A stretch of DNA of 7,076 nt from Rhodoluna sp. Lineage in GTDB: Bacteria > Actinomycetota > Actinomycetes > Actinomycetales > Microbacteriaceae. Numbering within the stretch: the first letter of the stretch is position 1; every line of letters starts with the position of its first letter. The stretch covers positions 1-7,076 of the forward strand of contig JAEMTJ010000042.1 in NCBI GenBank assembly GCA_016462375.1, in the 5' to 3' direction. Position numbers and translations under genes: made by a program. Positions 1-5,381 of the stretch are shown here, piece by piece. Under the pieces are notes generated by a model, which was not told the DNA's origin, did not search any database, and saw only the letters and a program-made list of their open reading frames with translations.

Positions 1-489
1 TTTGGAGAGATTAATCTTCCTGCTCGTCAAGCCGGTTCATCAATCATGCCTGGCAAGGTAAACCCGGTAATTCCAGAGGTCGTGAACCAAATTGCCTTCA
101 CCGTTATCGGTAATGACATGACTGTGACGATGGCAGCTGAAGGTGGGCAGTTGCAGTTAAACGCCTTTGAGCCAATCATCTGCCGAGCTTTGATGATGAG
201 CATTATTTACCTACGTCAGGGTTGTTACACCCTTGCCGATCGCTGTGTCAGCGGCATAACTGCAAACGTGCAGAAAATGAGAACTGATGTTGAGAGATCA
301 ATTGGAACGGTAACCGCAATCTCACCTCTGATTGGTTATGAGAATGCAACTCTCGTTGCACAAACAGCACAAGCTGAAAACAGCACTGTTAAGGAAGTTG
401 TCTTAAAGCTTGGGCTCATGACTGAAGAAGAGTTTGACAGCATTCTCGGCGATGTCGACAAATTGGTTAGACCAAATATTGAGAAGTAG
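1..489 (+). CDS. aspA: Aspartate ammonia-lyase (aspartase), C-terminal part, 5' end outside the window
   Basis: This cytoplasmic enzyme converts L-aspartate reversibly to fumarate and ammonia. The reading frame is open from base 1 and encodes 162 residues to a TAG stop. Aspartases are usually about 470 residues, so roughly the last third is present. Fragment residues 12-22 (GSSIMPGKVNP) are the signature of the aspartase/fumarase superfamily. They form the mobile loop whose second serine acts as catalytic base in characterised members. The following stretch with AAEGGQLQLNAFEP favours aspartase over class II fumarase, which normally has a different sequence here (for example around ELNVFKP). 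The tail with GITAN and SIGTVTAISPLIGYENA is also aspartase-like. The first ATG visible in this frame (position 46) lies inside the catalytic loop and is not a real start. The gene ends 5 bp from the stop of the convergent copC-like gene, with no terminator between. Frame and family are secure; the regulation lies outside the window. Confidence 0.95.
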   Translation, partial: FGEINLPARQAGSSIMPGKVNPVIPEVVNQIAFTVIGNDMTVTMAAEGGQLQLNAFEPIICRALMMSIIYLRQGCYTLADRCVSGITANVQKMRTDVERSIGTVTAISPLIGYENATLVAQTAQAENSTVKEVVLKLGLMTEEEFDSILGDVDKLVRPNIEK

Positions 490-494
490 TAAAT

Positions 495-1097
495 CTACTC
501 GTAGTGGTGAATTTCTGATTTCTGTTTGCGTCTAATTAGGACAGCGGTGACAACACTTCCCAAGACAATAAAAGCAATTCCGATAAGCAAACCTTCGACT
601 GCACCTAAGCCTCTTGACTTGTTTGTGGAGAGGGGTTGTTGATCAGCGAGATTGATTCGAGCACCGTTTTCATCGAAGCACTGGTTACCTGGAGTTTCGG
701 TTCGGTAGTTGGTGGTGTTCTCAACGGTGATTAGGTAATCTCCCGAAGCTACATGGCCGTCAGCTGAAGTTGAACGCCAAAGAAGTTTGTATTGACCTGC
801 TTCAGCAATATCCACCGTCGTGGTTAGGTCTTTCCCGACTATTTGAGCACAGGCGGCACCGAACTGCTCACCAGTTTCTGCATCAGCGATTGCAATCAGG
901 TTGCCACTATCAAGAGCTAGGTCAAGGAGATCTTCTTCGAACTGCAGAGTGATTTGAATAATCCCCGCTTGGACATTGGTACCGGCTTCGGGAGATGTTG
1001 AATTGAGTTCATTGTGAGCGAGCGCTGGGGATGCTGCTGCCAATAGAAACAGCGCTGAAACGCTCGAAAGCAGCGCAAATTTAGCAGTTTTCTTCAT
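495..1097 (-). CDS. copC: CopC-domain copper-binding protein, secreted and C-terminally membrane-anchored
   Basis: The 200-residue protein has a Sec signal peptide: a Lys-Lys n-region, a hydrophobic core at about 8-22, and a SPALA cleavage site. Cleavage after Ala27 would leave His28 as the mature N-terminus. CopC proteins use the N-terminal His with a D-x-H pair to bind Cu(II). Asp113 and His115 in SADGH, followed by the family-typical SGDYLITV strand, supply that pair. The mature part has no methionine, so the Met-rich Cu(I) site of some CopC proteins is absent. Cys83 and Cys140 could form a disulfide. A membrane helix at about 168-188 followed by RRK gives an outside-facing anchor and a short cytoplasmic tail ending HHYE. 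The start is fixed: an in-frame TAG lies four codons upstream with no other start codon between. No Shine-Dalgarno sequence is visible. No copD-like gene is adjacent. Copper handling is inferred from the family. Confidence 0.88.
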   Translation of the reverse strand: MKKTAKFALLSSVSALFLLAAASPALAHNELNSTSPEAGTNVQAGIIQITLQFEEDLLDLALDSGNLIAIADAETGEQFGAACAQIVGKDLTTTVDIAEAGQYKLLWRSTSADGHVASGDYLITVENTTNYRTETPGNQCFDENGARINLADQQPLSTNKSRGLGAVEGLLIGIAFIVLGSVVTAVLIRRKQKSEIHHYE

Positions 1098-1103
1098 GCG
1101 CTC

Positions 1104-1109
1104 AGTCTA
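1104..1109 (-). promoter_or_regulatory. Candidate -10 box giving a leaderless copC mRNA
   Basis: On the minus strand TAGACT is followed by six bases (GAGCGC) and then the copC ATG. Transcription normally starts about 6-8 bases after a -10 box, so the transcript would begin at or next to the start codon. This fits the absence of a ribosome binding site and matches the leaderless arrangement common in actinobacteria. The box also contains the in-frame stop codon that fixes the copC start. Inferred, not measured. Confidence 0.5.
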
Positions 1110-1125
1110 ATTTGGGCCAACAGTC

Positions 1126-1131
1126 TAAAAT
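1126..1131 (+). promoter_or_regulatory. Candidate -10 box for the dacB transcript
   Basis: TAAAAT matches the TATAAT consensus at five of six positions. It would start transcription near 1138, giving a leader of about 20 bases that contains the dacB ribosome binding site. No good -35 element lies 16-18 bp upstream. Confidence 0.4.
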
Positions 1132-1149
1132 TGAGTAACAACCTCATTC

Positions 1150-1153
1150 GGAG
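1150..1153 (+). promoter_or_regulatory. Ribosome binding site of dacB
   Basis: GGAG lies six bases before the ATG at 1160 and supports that start. It contrasts with the divergent copC gene, which has no such site. Confidence 0.7.
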
Positions 1154-1159
1154 AATCAA

Positions 1160-2542
1160 ATGGCAGAGTCCCGCTCACCAATTAGGCACCTCAAGGCGAT
1201 AGCCATTGGTGCTGGCAGCGGCCTGCTCATTTTGGTTTTGATTATTGGTGGTTTAACTTTGGCTTCGACTGGTAAGCCAGCCGCGACGACTCCAACTGCC
1301 ACCCCAACCGACACCCCAACTGTTACTCCAACTCCCGAAGGCAGAGATTGCTCTATTGCCAATCTGACTGCAGATAAATTACTCATTGGTCTTCACGTTC
1401 AGGTGATGAACCCTGAGACTAATGAAGTGCTCTTTGACATTCTGGGTGACACTCCTACTCAAACAGCTTCAGTCATGAAACTGCTAACAGCTGCGGCTGC
1501 TTTGCAAGTGTTAGGCCCCAACTTCAGGGTGCAGACTAAGGTCTATGCAGATTTAGACGTTCCTGGTCAGATTGTTGTGGTTGGCGCAGGTGACCCAACC
1601 TTATCTAGGGCAAGAGTGGGTGTTCAGTCTGTATACAAAGATGCACCGAAAATCGCAGATCTTGCTGTGCAGATTAATGCTTGGTCGAGAGCGACACCCA
1701 TTACCAGCATTGTTTTAGACAGCTCATATTTTGCAGGTCCGGCTTGGGATTCGGCAGTTTCAGACTCAGAGAGATCCCTTGGTTACCAACCTCTCATCAC
1801 CGCATTACAGGTTGATGGCGATAGGGATAATCCAACCAATGAAACTTCGCCTAGAAGCACTGACCCGGTTAGTCGAGTCGGTGTTGCTCTAAAGAAAGCA
1901 ATAGGTCCACTAGCGGTGAATGCAACTCTTTCGCAAGCAACTGCTGGAACTAACTTGCTGAAGATTGCTGATGTGAGATCACAGCCGATAAGCAAATGGA
2001 TAACCCACATGCTCAAAGTTAGCGATAACACTGAGGCTGAGTTCTTAGCGCGACTAGTTTCTAAGCAGCTCGGCTTTGATGGCTCGCGTGAGTCAATTGA
2101 TTCTGCGTTTAAAACGGCATTAGCAAGTGCAGGGTTGGTCACAGATGATCTGAATCTGAAAGACGGTTCAGGCGAGAATGAAGAGAACCAAGTATCAGCA
2201 ACCTTTATTAACTCTTTGTTAAAAAAAGTGTTAAACAGAGACGGTAACTTCGATGTCATTTACCAAGGCCTGCCAGTTGCTGGGGAATCCGGTTCTCTAG
2301 CTAGCAGGTTCAATGGGGAAAACATCGATGCAGCTGGACACATCTTCGCAAAGACCGGCTGGACCAGACACGAGTATTCACTCGCAGGAATCATCAAAGC
2401 CAAAGACGGCACAAATCTAACCTTTAGCATTGCAACCATCGGTGAGTTAACAGACACCACTAAGCAGGCCATCGATAACTTAGCCACAGGCATCTACCGC
2501 TGTGGTAACAAACTTTCCGCTGATACAACACCAACTAACTAA
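1160..2542 (+). CDS. dacB: D-alanyl-D-alanine carboxypeptidase / endopeptidase, PBP4 type (peptidase family S13)
   Basis: This 460-residue protein is a low-molecular-mass penicillin-binding protein. Family members cleave the terminal D-alanine, and often peptide cross-links, of peptidoglycan outside the membrane. All three active-site motifs are visible in order: SVMK at 104-107 (nucleophile Ser104, Lys107), SDN at 288-290 and KTG at 398-400. The long stretch of about 180 residues between the first two motifs is typical of PBP4-type enzymes, which carry inserted domains there. DGSG at 335-338 is another family landmark. The usual leucine after it is replaced and the sequence runs DGSGENEENQVSA. 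The N-terminus has a membrane helix at about 13-35 with no cleavage site, then a Thr/Pro-rich linker at about 39-60, so it is probably a membrane-tethered extracytoplasmic enzyme. A stop-to-start gap of 12 bp to gabD suggests co-transcription. In many actinobacteria dacB lies close upstream of tilS and hpt; here it does not. Confidence 0.93.
   Translation: MAESRSPIRHLKAIAIGAGSGLLILVLIIGGLTLASTGKPAATTPTATPTDTPTVTPTPEGRDCSIANLTADKLLIGLHVQVMNPETNEVLFDILGDTPTQTASVMKLLTAAAALQVLGPNFRVQTKVYADLDVPGQIVVVGAGDPTLSRARVGVQSVYKDAPKIADLAVQINAWSRATPITSIVLDSSYFAGPAWDSAVSDSERSLGYQPLITALQVDGDRDNPTNETSPRSTDPVSRVGVALKKAIGPLAVNATLSQATAGTNLLKIADVRSQPISKWITHMLKVSDNTEAEFLARLVSKQLGFDGSRESIDSAFKTALASAGLVTDDLNLKDGSGENEENQVSATFINSLLKKVLNRDGNFDVIYQGLPVAGESGSLASRFNGENIDAAGHIFAKTGWTRHEYSLAGIIKAKDGTNLTFSIATIGELTDTTKQAIDNLATGIYRCGNKLSADTTPTN
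1274..1341 (+). repeat. Low-complexity Thr/Pro linker coding tract
   Basis: Repeated ACTCCAACT and ACCCCAAC-like units encode alternating Thr-Pro dipeptides between the membrane anchor and the catalytic domain of DacB. Tracts of this kind act as extended wall-spanning spacers and can vary in length between strains. Confidence 0.6.
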
Positions 2543-2543
2543 G

Positions 2544-2549
2544 AAGAGG
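2544..2549 (+). promoter_or_regulatory. Ribosome binding site of gabD
   Basis: AAGAGG lies five bases before the ATG at 2555, in the 12-bp gap after the dacB stop. It supports this start and independent ribosome loading within a shared transcript. Confidence 0.7.
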
Positions 2550-2554
2550 TAGCA

Positions 2555-4024
2555 ATGACGCTCACCGAAAGCGAACTACTCGCTAAAGTTCCAACCCAGC
2601 TATACATCGCGGGTAAATGGATTGCTGGTCACGGCAAGAATCCAATCTCTGTTGAAGATCCAGCAACTGGTAAAACTTTGTTACAAATTGCCAATGCAAA
2701 CTCAACCGATGGGTTAGCAGCACTAACAGCTGCTGATGAGGCAAGCGCGGCCTGGGCTAAGGTATCTCCTCGTGAGCGAAGCGATATCCTGCGCAGAGCA
2801 TTTGAACTAGTCAAGGCTCGCAGTGAAGAATTCGCGATGCTCATCAGTCTGGAAATGGGCAAGCCAATTGCCGAGGCAAGAGGCGAAGTTGCATATGGAA
2901 ATGAGTTCCTTCGTTGGTTCTCAGAAGAGGCTGTGAGAATCTCAGGCAGATACGGCTCTTCTCCTGAAGGCACTGGAAGAATGCTGGTTACTCAGCGTCC
3001 AGTTGGTCCCGCCTTTGCTATTACTCCTTGGAATTTCCCGCTGGCAATGGCAACGAGAAAAATTGGTCCTGCTCTGGCTGCTGGTTGCACAATCGTAATT
3101 AAGCCTGCTGAGTTGACACCTCTAACTACCTTGCTGCTGACTGCTGTTTTTGAAGAGGCAGGACTTCCTGCCGGTGTTCTAAATGTGATTACGACCAGCA
3201 CTTCTGCTGAAACCAGTGCGCCGATTATTTCTGATTCCCGACTTAGAAAAATCACCTTCACCGGATCAACTTCAGTTGGTGTTCGCTTGCTAGAACAATC
3301 GGCAAAGCAGGTGCTGAGAACTTCTATGGAACTAGGTGGCAATGCGCCATTCCTGGTCTTTGAAGATGCAGATCTTGATGCTGCTGTTGATGGTGCGATG
3401 TTGGCAAAACTTAGAAACATTGGTCAAGCCTGCACAGCAGCTAACAGGTTCATAGTTCATGAATCTTTAGCTGATGAGTTTGCCAACCGAATGGCCAAGC
3501 GCATGGAAGAAATGCCGCTGGGTAGAGGAGTCAATCCTGACACCAAGATTGGTCCAGTAATCAACGAAAAGGCAAGAGAAAACCTGAAGCGTCTAGTTGA
3601 TGCAACTGTTAGTGAAGGCGGAGAGATTCTTACTGGAGGAACTTATGTTTCTGGTGATGGCTACTTCTTTGCCCCGACAGTGCTAACCAATGTCAAACCA
3701 GGCTCAACAATTCTCAATGAAGAAATCTTTGGTCCAGTTGCCCCTATTGTTCGTTTCAAAGATGAAGATGAAGCAATCAGGCTAGCTAATGACACCGTTT
3801 ATGGTCTTGTTTCTTATGCTTATACACAGGATCTAAAACGAGGGCTACGACTAATTGAAAGATTAGATACTGGTATGACGGGTCTCAACACCGGTTTAGT
3901 TAGTAATGCTGCTGCTCCTTTTGGTGGAGTCAAACAATCAGGTTTAGGTCGCGAAGGTGGCTTAGAAGGCATTCACGAGTACTTGGAAACCAAGTATGTA
4001 ATGATTCCAGACCCTAGTCTCTAA
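2555..4024 (+). CDS. gabD: NAD(P)-dependent succinate-semialdehyde dehydrogenase (aldehyde dehydrogenase superfamily)
   Basis: The 489-residue protein has the normal length of a soluble aldehyde dehydrogenase. Expected residues are present: TPWNFP with Asn160, KPAE with Lys183 (cofactor binding), FTGSTSVG at 235-242 (nucleotide-binding loop), MELGG with general base Glu259, GQACTAANR with nucleophile Cys293, and EEIFGP with Glu390. The C-terminal block PFGGVKQSGLGREGG followed by EYLETKYV is typical of succinate-semialdehyde dehydrogenases. Enzymes of this group oxidise succinate semialdehyde to succinate, the last step of the GABA shunt. Only one cysteine lies in the catalytic loop, so the second cysteine found two positions away in some members is missing. 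No GABA aminotransferase or transporter is nearby, so the true substrate could be a related short semialdehyde. The gene sits between dacB (12-bp gap) and the antiporter gene (18-bp gap) and is probably transcribed with them. Confidence 0.9.
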   Translation: MTLTESELLAKVPTQLYIAGKWIAGHGKNPISVEDPATGKTLLQIANANSTDGLAALTAADEASAAWAKVSPRERSDILRRAFELVKARSEEFAMLISLEMGKPIAEARGEVAYGNEFLRWFSEEAVRISGRYGSSPEGTGRMLVTQRPVGPAFAITPWNFPLAMATRKIGPALAAGCTIVIKPAELTPLTTLLLTAVFEEAGLPAGVLNVITTSTSAETSAPIISDSRLRKITFTGSTSVGVRLLEQSAKQVLRTSMELGGNAPFLVFEDADLDAAVDGAMLAKLRNIGQACTAANRFIVHESLADEFANRMAKRMEEMPLGRGVNPDTKIGPVINEKARENLKRLVDATVSEGGEILTGGTYVSGDGYFFAPTVLTNVKPGSTILNEEIFGPVAPIVRFKDEDEAIRLANDTVYGLVSYAYTQDLKRGLRLIERLDTGMTGLNTGLVSNAAAPFGGVKQSGLGREGGLEGIHEYLETKYVMIPDPSL

Positions 4025-4042
4025 AGAAAAGAAAGATAAACA

Positions 4043-5293
4043 ATGAGTAAGCAAGTCGTATTCAATAGCGGTCCCGGTTATTGGGTGAAGTTAATTTTGC
4101 CGTTCGCCATCACCATCGCTGCTTTCATTCCTGCAATGGTCCTGTTGCTAACTGGTAATCATCAAGATAACCCGATACAGGGTTTGGTGCTCTTTGGGGT
4201 GGCAATTGTTGCTGCAGCTTTTATGCTTGGTTGGATCGGTGAGGCAGCAGAGCTAGATCTCTCTGGTGGACTTGCTATATCTATCCTCGCGCTCGTGACA
4301 ATTCTTCCTGAGTACGTTATTGAGTTCTACTTCTCCTGGGCTGCCGGAGCTGATCCAAAGATGATCGAATATGCCACCGCAAACCTAACCGGTGCTAATC
4401 GAATCGTTCAAGGTTTTGGTTGGCCAGTTGTCGCGCTAATCGCATTCTTCTTGGTTAGAAAAGCTAGCACACTGAAAAACGAAAAGAGAGAGCCTTTCGA
4501 GATTAAGCTCGAAGCCGACACCCGAGCTGACCTGGGCTACCTTCTGATTGCCTCCGTTTTGATGATGATAGTTCCCTTAACCTCACAGATGCACCTCGTG
4601 GTTGGAATATTGCTAATCGCAATTTATTGCATCTACCTTTGGCGAGTCTCAGGATCATCCAGAGAAGCACCAGAACTTGAAGGGACAGCAGCGCACGTCG
4701 GTGCACTACCAACTTGGGCTAGAAGAACTTTTATTCTGTTGATGCTCACAATTTCGGCAACAGTGATATTCGTGAGCGCTCACCCATTCGGTGACAGTCT
4801 GATTGAAGGCGGACACGCGCTCAAAATTGATGAGTATATCTTGGTGCAGTGGCTAGCTCCGATTGCATCCGAAGCTCCAGAGTTCGCTTTAGCATTTATA
4901 TTTGCCGCTAAGGGCAAGCAAGCCGCTGCGTTGGCAATCCTTATCTCAAGCAAGCTAAACCAGTGGACGCTGTTGGCCGGGTCTATGCCAATTGCATACA
5001 TGATCGGTGGGGGTGAGAATGCTGCCCTGCCAGTTGTTGGCCGTAGCGCTGAAGAAATGTGGCTTACTTCGGCTATGACGCTACTGGGCGTTGCTTTGCT
5101 ATTGAAACTTCGATGGGGATTTGTTGCTTCGATTATCACCCTAGGACTGTTCCTGTTAAGCGTGGTACCGGATGAGAACTTCCGCATTTACCTAGGTGTT
5201 GCTCATCTGGCAGTCGCAATTGGTTACTTCTGGCACTATCGTGATCAGGTAATGCCAACCCTAAGGGCTACAGCCAAGCGAGTCAGGGAGTAG
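4043..5293 (+). CDS. CaCA-superfamily cation antiporter (Ca2+/H+ or Na+-type exchanger)
   Basis: The 416-residue protein is highly hydrophobic, with about ten or more predicted membrane helices and a charged loop at about 140-162. It carries the two inverted alpha repeats of the calcium/cation antiporter superfamily. The first has TILPE (Glu90), then NLTGAN at 114-119. The second has ASEAPE (Glu280), then ISSKLNQ at 301-307. The Pro-Glu pairs and downstream Asn/Ser residues correspond to the ion-binding positions of known exchangers. The usual GTSLPE and GSN wording is altered in both repeats, so the ion cannot be assigned; family members exchange Ca2+, Na+ or K+ for H+ or Na+ across the inner membrane. 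The start ATG follows an A/G-rich stretch (AAGAAAGA) that is only a weak ribosome binding site. It follows gabD by 18 bp and likely shares its transcript. Family placement is firm, substrate is not. Confidence 0.85.
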   Translation: MSKQVVFNSGPGYWVKLILPFAITIAAFIPAMVLLLTGNHQDNPIQGLVLFGVAIVAAAFMLGWIGEAAELDLSGGLAISILALVTILPEYVIEFYFSWAAGADPKMIEYATANLTGANRIVQGFGWPVVALIAFFLVRKASTLKNEKREPFEIKLEADTRADLGYLLIASVLMMIVPLTSQMHLVVGILLIAIYCIYLWRVSGSSREAPELEGTAAHVGALPTWARRTFILLMLTISATVIFVSAHPFGDSLIEGGHALKIDEYILVQWLAPIASEAPEFALAFIFAAKGKQAAALAILISSKLNQWTLLAGSMPIAYMIGGGENAALPVVGRSAEEMWLTSAMTLLGVALLLKLRWGFVASIITLGLFLLSVVPDENFRIYLGVAHLAVAIGYFWHYRDQVMPTLRATAKRVRE

Positions 5294-5381
5294 TCATTGT
5301 AGATGGCTAAATCGACCAGGCATGGAATCGGTAGCGAAACGCTTTGGTTCGCCCACCTTTGGCGTAGTAAGCAAAAAGTAA
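5294..5381. other. 88-bp gap between the antiporter gene and the unrecognised gene
   Basis: No clear promoter, terminator or RNA gene was found. Two small imperfect hairpins are possible: one built on GCGAA/TTCGC, and one on CGCC/GGCG at about 5350-5364. Neither is followed by a T-run. An ATG-initiated 32-codon frame (5303-5401) lacks a ribosome binding site and overlaps the next gene, so it was not called. Whether the next gene is transcribed from dacB or from its own promoter is unresolved. Confidence 0.5.

Larger units (their letters stand above)
1098..1159. promoter_or_regulatory. Divergent copC/dacB promoter region
   Basis: This 62-bp gap must serve both divergent genes. It contains two copies of CAGTCTAA (1103-1110 and 1121-1128), 18 bp apart. 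On the minus strand each copy contains TAGACT, which fits the actinobacterial -10 pattern TANNNT. On the plus strand, TAAAAT at 1126-1131 overlaps the second copy and is a good -10 candidate for dacB. No convincing -35 hexamer was found for either direction. The promoter assignments are inference. Confidence 0.5.

Noticed and set aside
485..499. Possible bidirectional terminator between aspA and copC
   Set aside because: The stem is only 5 bp and AT-rich, and there is no T-run on either strand, so it is too weak to be called a terminator.
1156..1386. Minus-strand frame with Gly-Val repeats opposite the start of dacB
   Set aside because: The Gly-Val pattern is only the reverse complement of the Thr/Pro linker codons; there is no ribosome binding site and dacB is clearly the real gene.
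2219..2228. TTAAAAAAAG run in dacB as a programmed frameshift site
   Set aside because: It fits a slippery A-AAA-AAA pattern, but no ribosome-stalling hairpin is evident after it, and slippage would remove the essential KTG motif encoded downstream. It is more likely just Leu-Lys-Lys coding.
1783..2259. 158-codon minus-strand frame inside dacB
   Set aside because: It lies wholly opposite the catalytic domain of a well-conserved gene and its protein has no family features.
2992..3420. 142-codon minus-strand frame inside gabD
   Set aside because: It is antisense to conserved aldehyde dehydrogenase motifs and has no recognisable features of its own.
4780..5187. 135-codon minus-strand frame inside the antiporter gene
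   Set aside because: It is a shadow of the second alpha repeat region with no independent support.
5328..5375. GGTTCG and paired short arms reminiscent of a tRNA T-arm or small structured RNA
   Set aside because: No acceptor stem, anticodon arm or CCA-compatible end can be folded around it; the stems are 4-5 bp and imperfect.
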